A DNA stretch of 38,571 nucleotides. Source: Okeania sp. KiyG1. Its GTDB lineage: Bacteria; Cyanobacteriota; Cyanobacteriia; Cyanobacteriales; Microcoleaceae. The DNA lies in the NCBI RefSeq assembly GCF_014132355.1, contig NZ_BLZO01000050.1, positions 1 through 38,571 of the forward strand, in the 5' to 3' direction. Positions 29,903-38,428 of the stretch are shown here, one piece after another (within the stretch, counting starts at the first letter, position 1; every line of letters begins with the position of its first letter). The translations under genes were made by a program, and so were the position numbers. Below the pieces are notes generated by a model that was not told the origin of the DNA, did no database searches, and saw nothing but the letters and a program-made list of their open reading frames with translations.

Positions 29903-31458
29903 GGCTTTGTTGCATGAAAGTATATAACTGCCGCACTTGCTCCGCATATGTACAACAATAACGTGCGGAAACTGCTGTAACTATTGTCCAATAGATAAAT
30001 AGTCATCCTTGCCAAACAAAGCGATCGCTCATCAGCAGAACAATAACTATTGTCCAATAGATAAATAGTCATCATTGCCAAACAAAGCGATCGCTCATCA
30101 CCAGAACAATAACTATTGTCCAATAGATAAATAGTCATCATTGCCAAACAAAGCGATCGCTCATCAGCAGAACAATAACTATTGTCCAATAGATAAATAG
30201 TCATCATTGCCAAACAAAGCGATCGCTCATCACCAGAACAATAACTATTGTCCAATAGATAAATAGTCATCATTGCCAAACAAAGCGATCGCTCATCAGC
30301 AGAACAATAACTATTGTCCAATAGATAAATAGTCATCATTGCCAAACAAAGCGATCGCTCATCACCAGAACAATAACTATTGTCCAATAGATAAATAGTC
30401 ATCATTGCCAAACAAAGCGATCGCTCATCACCAGAACAATAACTATTGTCCAATAGATAAATAGTCATCATTGCCAAACAAAGCGATCGCTCATCAGCAG
30501 AACAATAACTATTGTCCAATAGATAAATAGTCATCATTGCCAAACAAAGCGATCGCTCATCAGCAGAACAATAACTATTGTCCAATAGATAAATAGTCAT
30601 CATTGCCAAACAAAGCGATCGCTCATCACCAGAACAATAACTATTGTCCAATAGATAAATAGTCATCATTGCCAAACAAAGCGATCGCTCATCAGCAGAA
30701 CAATAACTATTGTCCAATAGTTAAATAGTCATCATTGCCAAACAAAGCGATCGCTCATCACCAGAACAATAACTATTGTCCAATAGATAAATAGTCATCA
30801 TTGCCAAACAAAGCGATCGCTCATCACCAGAACAATAACTATTGTCCAATAGATAAATAGTCATCATTGCCAAACAAAGCGATCGCTCATCACCAGAACA
30901 ATAACTATTGTCCAATAGATAAATAGTCATCATTGCCAAACAAAGCGATCGCTCATCACCAGAACAATAACTATTGTCCAATAGATAAATAGTCATCCTT
31001 GCCAAACAAAGCGATCGCTCATCACCAGAACAATAACTATTGTCCAATAGATAAATAGTCATCATTGCCAAACAAAGCGATCGCTCATCACCAGAACAAT
31101 AACTATTGTCCAATAGATAAATAGTCATCATTGCCAAACAAAGCGATCGCTCATCACCAGAACAATAACTATTGTCCAATAGATAAATAGTCATCATTGC
31201 CAAACAAAGCGATCGCTCATCACCAGAACAATAACTATTGTCCAATAGATAAATAGTCATCCTTGCCAAACAAAGCGATCGCTCATCAGCAGAACAATAA
31301 CTATTGTCCAATAGATAAATAGTCATCATTGCCAAACAAAGCGATCGCTCATCAGCAGAACAATAACTATTGTCCAATAGATAAATAGTCATCATTGCCA
31401 AACAGAGTGATATAACTGCCGAATGGATGTTCTATCCCTACTTTCATGCAACAAAGTC
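29903..31458. mobile_element. Non-autonomous element with IS903-like ends and 9-bp target duplication, filled with a satellite
   Basis: The left end GGCTTTGTTGCATGAAAGTA (29903-29922) is the reverse complement of the right end TACTTTCATGCAACAAAGTC (31439-31458) but for one base. ACTTTAGGG flanks both sides (29894-29902 and 31459-31467). GGCTTTGTTG ends with a 9-bp duplication are the known mark of the IS903 group of the IS5 family. The element has no transposase; almost all of its 1,556 bp is a tandem array. A 12-bp direct repeat ATATAACTGCCG (29922-29933, 31410-31421) brackets the array just inside the ends. Confidence 0.85.
29981..31405. repeat. Satellite array of 66-bp units, each with a HIP1 site and a dyad
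   Basis: The dyad CTATTGTCCAATAG occurs 22 times, first at 29981 and last at 31367, always 66 bp apart. GCGATCGC occurs 21 times from 30021 to 31341. Units differ mainly at two positions: C or G in ATCASCAGAA, and A or C in CATCMTTGCC. The C/G order alternates in the left part and is nearly all C in the middle. Because 66 is divisible by three, the minus strand stays open, giving 22-residue repeats that include MTIYLLDNSYCS. The repeat ORF is cut by one substitution at 30721. I do not call it a gene. Confidence 0.92.
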
Positions 31459-31917
31459 ACTTTAGGGAGTAGGGAGTAGGGAGTAGGGAGTAGGGAAAAA
31501 AAGATTATAGCAATGAGCGCTGGTATATTTACAAATTGCAGGAGGGAGCAAATAGCTAAAAGTCTTATATTATCAGCAATTTATTCCCCCTGTTGCCTGT
31601 TGCCTCTCTTGGTGCGCATTCCGCAAGCGAGCTGGCGTCGTCGCGGGGTCGCACCGCTGTTGCCTGTTGCCTGCGCGCAGCGCTATAACTTTGAAAGTGT
31701 ACCTCATGCTTCCCAAAAAGTGCTGTAAATACCATAGAAGTATTAAATATTGACACAAAAATTGATATGGTTTGAAGCAGTAATATCATGTCTGCTGGTA
31801 TAGTTTGTGTAAAACCAAGGGTGAATATCTACAGGAAATTTACATTTTTTCAAGATTTTAAGCCTTCTTCCCTCTTCCTTCTTCCTTCTTCCTTCTTCCT
31901 TCTTCCTTCTGCATATA
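31459..31917. repeat. 460-bp gap with heptad runs
   Basis: GGAGTAG heptads (31464-31495), GTTGCCT heptads (31591-31605, 31660-31672) and a TTCTTCC run (31864-31910) fill much of the gap. No gene is convincing; the short ORFs on both strands read only repeat sequence. Confidence 0.6.
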
Positions 31918-32898
31918 TCACTTAGTCTGAAAAATATTTTGTACCATTTTCTTATCCGTACTCGCCGCAGCATTATCTAGTTCCGCAACTTCACCAGCAT
32001 CTAATTCCCAACCCAATGCACCAATATTTTGTTCTGCCTGTGCTAGATTTTTTGCCCCCGGAATAGGAATTGCACCTTTACAAATACACCAGTTAATTGC
32101 TACTTGCGACATAGTTTTATTTCTTGACTTTGCTATTGCTTCCAAACATGATAATAGAGGGCGAACTCCTGGTAATATTTGCTTAAACAAAAAACCTCGA
32201 ATACCTTGAGGAACAGAACCATTTTCTGAATATTTTCCTGTTAATATTCCCAATGCTAAAGGACTATATGCAATTAATTTAATTCCCAATTCATCACAGA
32301 TTTCTTTAACTCCTAATTCTGTGACGGGATAGGTTGATAATAGAGAATATTGAACCTGTAGAGTAGTTATAGGAATATGGCGATCGCGAAATTTTTCATA
32401 CACTTTCATCAACCGTTTAGGCCCATAGTTCGATAGTCCCACACCCTTCACCTTGCCTTGTTCGTACAAGTCAGCCAAACCATCTAAAAGCCCCCATTCC
32501 TGCCAGGGTAGATAATTTGCTGTAGACCAGTGCATCTGCACCAGATCGACATTTTTTCCCAGGCGTTGAGCAGATGCTTTGCCAGCAGAAATCATTGCTT
32601 GACGACCCCACCGCCAGGGATAAGCAGCAAGTTTTGTCGCAATGCAAATATTCTCTTGATTTGCCCCCGTGTATGCTTGGGAAAACTGCCCCAATAGCAT
32701 TTCACTACGTCCGTTTAATTTACCTGTACCGTAGGAGTCGCCTGTATCAAATAAAGTCACACCATTAGCAACACAAAGATTGAAGACATTTTGCAACTCA
32801 TTATCCATACTTTCATCATATCCCCACAGGAGGCGGTTGCCCCATGCCCATGTACCACAGCCCATTTTTGGTAGGATAAGTTTTTCCTTAGTTTGCAT
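31918..32898 (-). CDS. Aldo/keto reductase
   Basis: The 326-residue product is an NADPH-dependent aldo/keto reductase, a TIM-barrel enzyme that reduces aldehydes and ketones in the cytosol. The full catalytic tetrad can be read: D51 and Y56 in LFDTGDSYG, K89 in IATK, and H123 in QMHW. The phosphate-binding end GAIPIPGAKNLAQAEQN fits NADPH use. The length is normal. It has no partner genes, being bounded by repeat gaps on both sides. The substrate cannot be told. An unrelated oxidoreductase role, such as general carbonyl detoxification, is likely. Confidence 0.95.
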   Translation of the reverse strand: MQTKEKLILPKMGCGTWAWGNRLLWGYDESMDNELQNVFNLCVANGVTLFDTGDSYGTGKLNGRSEMLLGQFSQAYTGANQENICIATKLAAYPWRWGRQAMISAGKASAQRLGKNVDLVQMHWSTANYLPWQEWGLLDGLADLYEQGKVKGVGLSNYGPKRLMKVYEKFRDRHIPITTLQVQYSLLSTYPVTELGVKEICDELGIKLIAYSPLALGILTGKYSENGSVPQGIRGFLFKQILPGVRPLLSCLEAIAKSRNKTMSQVAINWCICKGAIPIPGAKNLAQAEQNIGALGWELDAGEVAELDNAAASTDKKMVQNIFQTK

Positions 32899-32936
32899 CC
32901 TGACTATTTCTCAATATTAGACATCTATCAAATATA

Positions 32937-32964
32937 GTAGGGGTTAACGGCCGTTAACCCCTAC
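32937..32964. repeat. 28-bp perfect palindrome, second copy of the GTAGGGG...CCCCTAC family
   Basis: The 28 bases equal their reverse complement. The outer seven bases match the palindrome at 2357-2384, while the centre differs (TTAACGG|CCGTTAA instead of CGAATGG|CCATTCG). It lies just ahead of the aldo/keto reductase start. Confidence 0.75.
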
Positions 32965-33223
32965 AAATGGTGTATAATTTTGTCAAATGCAACGGAATTG
33001 TAGCGACAACAAATGCCTTTGCGTAGACATTAACTAGCTATCAGCTTTTCCGTTCCGGAATGTTCCGCAAACAGCATTTAGCTGGAGCGCTAAAATTTCA
33101 AGGGTTTAATACCAATTCCCAAAAGTAATACTATACTGGGGCAACACTTCAGCTATTAAACAATTAACACTAGCTAAATAATTTTTTGCTAATTTTAGCT
33201 ATGTTAATGTTAATTATTATTAT

Positions 33224-33398
33224 CAGGACTTACACAGAGACTCTACTTATGGGGAGGGCGTTTTGCTACCGCATAACTCCGTTAACGCTCCGCGACATGT
33301 AAAGCGGAGCTTGGCGTTAGCCAATACCATTTGCTTCGCATAACTATCGTTAACGCCCCTACAAATGGTGGTATAATAGTCAATTTGCGTAATTCCTG
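33224..33398. mobile_element. MITE family A, copy 2 (5-bp target duplication ATTAT)
   Basis: It begins CAGGACTTACAC and ends GCGTAATTCCTG. ATTAT stands on both sides (33219-33223 and 33399-33403). At 175 bp it is longer than the other two copies because it carries a nested GCTCCGC...GCGGAGC small repeat (about 33285-33311). Confidence 0.82.
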
Positions 33399-33560
33399 AT
33401 TATTTTTACTTCTCCCCCACTCCCCTACTCCCCTACTCCCCTACTCCCCTGCTCAAGAAAGCGTAGAAAAGTTTTTGAGAAATGGTATAAGTCTCCACGC
33501 TTATTTGAAAAGGCGCGCCAGAGAAGCTGATAGCTGATAGCTGACCGCTAAGATGCTTCT

Positions 33561-34196
33561 TTAAATCTGAGTCAAAATGTAAAGCAAAGTGAACAAAACA
33601 ATCCAGATAATATCAACAAAGTGCCAATATATTTCTGCCATTTCAATACCAACGTGCTTTTCTCCATTGTAATGACCAGCACGACGAGAACGCCACAATA
33701 CACCGAGAATAAGTAGCACACCAACAAAAACGTGTAGACCGTGGAAACCAGTCATCACATAAAAACAATTGGAAAACACATTAGTAGTCAGACCATAACC
33801 TAAAGTCATGTACTCATAAACCTGACCGCCCAAAAAGATGATACCCATGATTGCCGTAACTACATACCATAGACGCATTCCTGAGAGATTGTTCTTTTTG
33901 ATAGCAGTATCGCCTTTGTGAATCACAAAACTACTAGAAACCAGAATAATAGTGTTGATGGTTGGCAATAACAACTCTACCTCTGTTTCTTCAGGAGGCC
34001 AAACCCCGGCATTTGCGCGATAAATTAAATAAGCAGCAAATAGTCCCCCAAACATCAAAGACTCAGAAGCGAGAAATGTGATTAATCCGAAAACTCTTAA
34101 ATCCTCATGTTCTTCGTGATGGCCTGCTTCTACTGACTCAGATTGGACGGAAGTATCAACTAAATTATTAGTTGCATCAACTGTTGAACCTTGCAT
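33561..34196 (-). CDS. ctaE: Cytochrome c oxidase subunit III
   Basis: This is the third core subunit of the aa3-type terminal oxidase, which protects and stabilises the oxygen site of subunit I. The 211-residue product has five predicted membrane helices, beginning with FGLITFLASESLMFGGLFAAYL and ending DIIWIVLFTLLYIL. The hallmark GFHGLHVFVG and the conserved Glu of ASESLMF are present. A good Shine-Dalgarno AGGAA lies ahead of the ATG. It is the last gene of ctaC-ctaD-ctaE, separated from ctaD by a 157-bp inverted repeat. Confidence 0.96.
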   Translation of the reverse strand: MQGSTVDATNNLVDTSVQSESVEAGHHEEHEDLRVFGLITFLASESLMFGGLFAAYLIYRANAGVWPPEETEVELLLPTINTIILVSSSFVIHKGDTAIKKNNLSGMRLWYVVTAIMGIIFLGGQVYEYMTLGYGLTTNVFSNCFYVMTGFHGLHVFVGVLLILGVLWRSRRAGHYNGEKHVGIEMAEIYWHFVDIIWIVLFTLLYILTQI

Positions 34197-34264
34197 AATT
34201 TCCTGTACCTAAAATAAACAAAAAAAATTTCTGAAAGTTGATATCTAAAGTAGTTAGCAGTCTA

Positions 34265-34421
34265 TATAGCATTTCTCATAAAGATGAGGTACATTTACGA
34301 TCCCCCGCGCATCCCCCTTAAAAAGGGGGACTTTGGAACCTCCCTTTAAGCGGTTCCCCCCTTATTAAGGGGGGTTAGGGGGGATCTAAAACTGTATCTC
34401 ACCAATTTGAGAAACGCTATA
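34265..34421. repeat. Inverted-repeat element between ctaD and ctaE
   Basis: The ends TATAGCATTTCTCA and TGAGAAACGCTATA are near-perfect reverse complements, as are the inner GATCCCCC and GGGGGATC. The centre contains CCCCCTTAAAAAGGGGG. The element fills most of the 302-bp gap between ctaD and ctaE and would fold strongly in the transcript, so it may separate the expression of the two genes. Confidence 0.72.
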
Positions 34422-34498
34422 GAACTACTAACTACTAGAACTACTGAATTTCTACATACAGAACAAACTAGAAAACATTCTAATTGTTCTCTGGAAAA

Positions 34499-36238
34499 TT
34501 AGTTCTGAGAATCATCGTTAAAAGATGAAGACTCAGCTTCAGATACAGGCACCCCTGTTTCCTTGACTTTGGAACTTCCTTGTGAAATTAGCTTGAAGCG
34601 CTCTCGAATACCAAGAGTCTTCTTAGAGCCAAAATCATAAGGACCATAAGTAACCACTGGCAAAACTTCCCAGTTTTCGATTATAGGAGGTGAGCTAGTA
34701 GTCCACTCCAAGGATAAACCACCCCAAGGATTACCATCAGCTTTTGGTCCATACATCCAACTCCAAACCATGTTGATGAAGAATGGAATTACAGACAGGC
34801 CAAGAAGAATTGACCCATAGGTACAGATGTGGTTAATAGCTTCAAACTGAGGGTCATACATAGCAATACGACGTGGCATTCCTTGTAAACCCAATTGGTG
34901 CATGGGTAAGAAAGTGAGGTTGGTACCAATTAAAGTCAGGACAAAGTGAACCCGACCCCAGGTTTCGTTGTACATCCGACCTGTCATTTTGGGGAACCAG
35001 TGATAGATACCTGCATACAGACCAAATACTGAACCACCAAATAAAACGTAATGGAAGTGAGCTACGACATAGTAACTGTCATGGACGTGAACGTCGAATG
35101 GAGCTGTTCCCATAGTTACGCCACTTAGTCCACCCATAACGAACATTGCTAATAGACCAATGGCAAACAGCATTCCACTTGTATAGCGGATTTTTCCACC
35201 CCAGAGGGTAGCTACCCAACTAAAGATTTTGACTCCGGTGGGAACTGCAACTATTAGGGTTGAGATGGTGAAGAACATCCGCATCCAAGGAGGAGTTCCA
35301 CTGGTGAACATATGGTGTACCCATACGAACAAACCTACTACACAAATAGCGAGACTGGAGTAAGCGATCGCTTTATAACCAAATATCCCTTTGCGTGCAT
35401 GAACGGGAATAACTTCTGATAGAATGCCAAAAATTGGCAGAATCATCAGATAAACTGCAGGGTGAGAATAGAACCAGAATAAGTGCTGGTAGATGACCAC
35501 ATCACCGCCCATCTCTGGTTTAAAGAAGCCGGTGCCAAAGTTGATATCAAATAATAACAGTACTAAACCTGCTGCTAATACAGGAGTTGAGCATAGTGCC
35601 AAAACGGAAGTTGCTAAGATTGCCCAGCAGAATAGGGGTAGTTGATCCCACTTCATACTAGGAACTTTCATTTTGAGGATGGTGACGATAAAGTTTAACG
35701 CACCCATGATGGAGGAAGTTCCCACTAATACGATACAGAGAATCCATAAAGTTTGTCCGATGTTATTAGTAATGATGCTTAATGGGGGATAAGCAGTCCA
35801 ACCGCTTTGTGCCCCTCCAAAAGCTAAACTAGCAACTAAGAAGGCTCCAGCAACTGGGTTGAGCCAGAAGGCGATCGCATTCAGGTTAGGAAATGCCATA
35901 TCTCTAGCTCCCACCATTAGGGGGACCAGATAGTTACCAAAACCTCCAATGGCAGCAGGCACGATCCACAGGAAAATCATAATCGTGCCATGATTTGTCA
36001 GGAAGGAGTTGTAAACATTTGGGTCGAGAAAGTCTGCATCTGGCGTGTAAAGTTCTGCACGCATAGCCATGGCCATGAGACCACCGACGAGATAAAAGAT
36101 GAAGGCGGTAACTAGATATTGAATACCGATTACTTTGTGGTCTATGTTATAGCCGAAGTAGTGATACCATTTCCATGCCTCCGGATGTGCTTTTTCCGGT
36201 TCTGGTTTGGTTTCTAAAGGAATTTGTGTTTGTGTCAT
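34499..36238 (-). CDS. ctaD: Cytochrome c oxidase subunit I (heme-copper oxidase)
   Basis: This is the catalytic subunit, which reduces oxygen to water at the heme a3/CuB site and pumps protons across the thylakoid or cytoplasmic membrane. The 579-residue product has the full set of metal ligands. H83 (TNHGTIMIF) and H396 bind heme a, and H394 in VVAHFHY binds heme a3. H259 (SHPAVY) with H308 and H309 binds CuB. Y263 provides the cross-linked tyrosine. Twelve helices are expected. The product is intact. No Shine-Dalgarno is obvious, which is common here. Confidence 0.98.
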   Translation of the reverse strand: MTQTQIPLETKPEPEKAHPEAWKWYHYFGYNIDHKVIGIQYLVTAFIFYLVGGLMAMAMRAELYTPDADFLDPNVYNSFLTNHGTIMIFLWIVPAAIGGFGNYLVPLMVGARDMAFPNLNAIAFWLNPVAGAFLVASLAFGGAQSGWTAYPPLSIITNNIGQTLWILCIVLVGTSSIMGALNFIVTILKMKVPSMKWDQLPLFCWAILATSVLALCSTPVLAAGLVLLLFDINFGTGFFKPEMGGDVVIYQHLFWFYSHPAVYLMILPIFGILSEVIPVHARKGIFGYKAIAYSSLAICVVGLFVWVHHMFTSGTPPWMRMFFTISTLIVAVPTGVKIFSWVATLWGGKIRYTSGMLFAIGLLAMFVMGGLSGVTMGTAPFDVHVHDSYYVVAHFHYVLFGGSVFGLYAGIYHWFPKMTGRMYNETWGRVHFVLTLIGTNLTFLPMHQLGLQGMPRRIAMYDPQFEAINHICTYGSILLGLSVIPFFINMVWSWMYGPKADGNPWGGLSLEWTTSSPPIIENWEVLPVVTYGPYDFGSKKTLGIRERFKLISQGSSKVKETGVPVSEAESSSFNDDSQN

Positions 36239-36550
36239 CTGTAAATTATTTTGACAATTACGGATTAATTATTTGGGGAGGTTGAACTCATTTTTTTTCC
36301 TTTGGAGCTGACTCCTCCCCAACTCTTCCCCTGTAAGAATAGGGATTTTTGAATTTTCCTATGAGGAAGTATGAGCTGCTAGTAGTTCTAGTGCAGGATG
36401 GCGGAAATAACTGGCTAGTTACAAAGTCCTAAAACAAATACAAATCAATACTTTTGACTGTCTTGAGTGTGTCTTACATTCTGAGGGGACCTCAGAATTA
36501 CACACTCGCTTTTAACTTTTGACTTTTAACTTCCGCGTAGCGGCGCTAGT
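36239..36550. other. 312-bp ctaC-ctaD spacer with a strong hairpin
   Basis: No gene is seen. The hairpin described at 36465-36507 is the only distinct structure. CTTTTAACTTTTGACTTTTAAC repeats lie at 36508-36530. Confidence 0.5.
36465..36507 (-). terminator. Strong two-step hairpin between ctaC and ctaD
   Basis: GAGTGTGT (36465-36472) pairs with ACACACTC (36500-36507), and inside it ATTCTGAGG (36478-36486) pairs with CCTCAGAAT (36490-36498) around a three-base loop. It lies about 45 bases past the ctaC stop. It could end part of the ctaC transcripts or protect an mRNA end. There is no U-run. Confidence 0.5.
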
Positions 36551-37570
36551 CTAGTTTGGGTGAATTTGATTTAATGTTTCGGAATCGATACCCATTTCAT
36601 TAGCATAGGGGCTAAGATATTCCGATTCTGATAAATCAGCAGTATTTACTGCTACAGCTTGATTCAACTGTGGTTGCTCGGCAAAAGTATTTTCTTCTAT
36701 CCAAGCTTCATACTCTTCTTGAGTGTGAACAATTACTTGTGTTCTCATTGCTCCGTGGTAAGCACCGCAAAGTTCTGCACAATATACTGGATATTCTCCA
36801 GTTTTAGTAGCTACGAACCGGAGTTGCGTATTTTTACCAGGAATTGCATCTTGCTTCAAACGGAAAGCAGGTATCCAGAAAGCATGAATAACATCTTCAG
36901 CAGAAAGGTTTACTTGTATATCCTTGTTGACAGGAATATGGAGTTCTCCTGCTAGAACACCACTTTCGGGATAGTTAATCAGCCATCCATACTGAATTCC
37001 TGTAATGTCAACTACTACATCTGCTGGGTTTGCTCCTTCTTCAGGAGTTGCCCCAAAGCCATATTTGCTCACTTCTTTTGTAGCTACTTCTTCTGACTCC
37101 ATTCCTTCTGCATCTGCTATGAGAGGAGCTGCCAGAGCCGTTCCTGACTTCGCTGTTTGCCGATCGGATGAAGAAACATGAGCTACTTTTGTTCCTGCTG
37201 GATCGAACCCACCCATCTGTCTGTATACATCTACACTGTAGATACCAAGACCAATCACAATTATGGATGGAATTGCAGTCCAAAATATTTCTAATGGTAA
37301 GTTTTCCCTAAAGGCAGCGCCATCACCATCGTCTCCTTTACGTCTACGAAATTTAATTGCGGAGAAGACGATTGTTCCTTCTACCACTAGAAATAAAGCT
37401 GCTGCTATAGTAAACATGACGTCAAAAAAACCGTCTACCAGAGGAGCTTGTACTGATGCTTGCTCTGGTAATAGACCATGATTTTGACCTAACCACACGC
37501 TAATTATGGTGACTATTATACCAACTACTAGGGTGATTACTGAGACTGGTATTTTTTCTTTTTCTTCCAT
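36551..37570 (-). CDS. ctaC: Cytochrome c oxidase subunit II
   Basis: This subunit takes electrons from cytochrome c or plastocyanin through its CuA centre and passes them to heme a in CtaD. The 339-residue product has two N-terminal helices (about 10-29 and 48-70) and another hydrophobic stretch near 93-113. The cupredoxin domain has CuA ligands H229, C264, E266, C268, H272 and M275 (YCAELCGAYHGAM). A good ribosome site, AGAGGT, lies ahead of the ATG. The insert between helix and cupredoxin (about 125-185) is long and Ala/Glu-rich. It is the first gene of the operon, facing ctaA. Confidence 0.97.
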   Translation of the reverse strand: MEEKEKIPVSVITLVVGIIVTIISVWLGQNHGLLPEQASVQAPLVDGFFDVMFTIAAALFLVVEGTIVFSAIKFRRRKGDDGDGAAFRENLPLEIFWTAIPSIIVIGLGIYSVDVYRQMGGFDPAGTKVAHVSSSDRQTAKSGTALAAPLIADAEGMESEEVATKEVSKYGFGATPEEGANPADVVVDITGIQYGWLINYPESGVLAGELHIPVNKDIQVNLSAEDVIHAFWIPAFRLKQDAIPGKNTQLRFVATKTGEYPVYCAELCGAYHGAMRTQVIVHTQEEYEAWIEENTFAEQPQLNQAVAVNTADLSESEYLSPYANEMGIDSETLNQIHPN

Positions 37571-38428
37571 ATATTACCTCTTTAATTAGTATTCCTCCCG
37601 TTCTACTAAACTTATCCAAACTTACCCACGCCGGAATTGCATGAGCTTTGGAGCTAGCTTCCTGCGCGTGCTGACGCAATGCTGCGCAAACACAGAAGAC
37701 CACCGACCGCAGTCTGCAACTTATCTTCAACAGCAGGCTTAAATTCGCTTGAAACTCAAGCTACTGATACACATAGTTTTTCAAGTTTACACCAGCGTTA
37801 AAATCGGGCGTCAGCTTGAAAACCCCTAGCCTAGGTAGAGGAGTCTTTGACTTTTTGTCATACTCAACTATATAGGTTAAACTAGATGTCTACTTATAAG
37901 TTAGATACAATTGTTACTATTTCTCAAAATTATAGATTATCTTCGTTTTTCATAGATTTCTCTGGAGAGAGTTTATATTATTTTAACTATTTTCCCAAAA
38001 TCACCCCACAATAAAGTTAAATTAAATAGGTACTCTTAAATTGCATACTTTAACTTAATTAATTTATTAGAAATTAAAGAAAAAATTAAAAATATTTTTT
38101 GGGGAAATCAGTAACAGATATAACAGTAAGCTGTAAATAAAATTAAAATCAGAAAACTTTCTAAAGCAGAACAAATCTTCAGAGAGTATCCCTTATAGTA
38201 GCAAAAATCAGACACATTGATAATTGTCAAATTTGATAATTGTTTCTGAAGTTAAGATTTTAGATCAGGACTTACGCAAATTCACCCTGAAAACGCCAAA
38301 TGTAGGGGCGAATGGCATTACTAGCGCCAAGCTCCGAATTGCGCCCTAACTGGATTTAGTGTCCGTGCGTAAGTCCTGTAGATGTTGTTAATTTACCAAG
38401 ATAATAGATTCAAGCTAATAAAAATCTT
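37571..38428. promoter_or_regulatory. Divergent ctaC/ctaA upstream region with MITE
   Basis: The 858-bp region must hold the promoters of both ctaC (leftward) and ctaA (rightward). I could not place boxes with confidence. A GCTGACGCAATGCTGCGCAAA-type small repeat lies at 37660-37690 and MITE family A at 38266-38378. The rest is unusually AT-rich. Confidence 0.5.
38266..38378. mobile_element. MITE family A, copy 3 (5-bp target duplication TAGAT), 50 bp ahead of ctaA
   Basis: It starts CAGGACTTACGCA and ends TGCGTAAGTCCTG, an exact inverted repeat. TAGAT flanks it at 38261-38265 and 38379-38383. It is 113 bp long, close to copy 1, and also shares CCTGAAAACGCC near the left end. Its right edge is 50 bases before the ctaA ATG, where a promoter would be expected. 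Confidence 0.88.

Larger units (their letters stand above)
32899..33560. repeat. 660-bp gap with a 28-bp palindrome and MITE family A
   Basis: No gene is seen. A perfect palindrome lies at 32937-32964 and a MITE with a clear target duplication at 33224-33398. A TTCCGGAATGTTCCGCAAA-type small repeat (about 33048-33075) and 8-bp CCCCTACT repeats (33418-33452) are also present. Confidence 0.65.

Noticed and set aside
29845-31401. Two minus-strand ORFs of 290 and 226 residues made of a 22-residue repeat
   Set aside because: The frame is open only because the 66-bp period is divisible by three. Variants change residues freely, a substitution creates a stop, and the array fits a mobile satellite better.
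29981-31405. CRISPR array
   Set aside because: Whole 66-bp units repeat with only two variable positions. There are no unique spacers and no cas genes, so it is a satellite.
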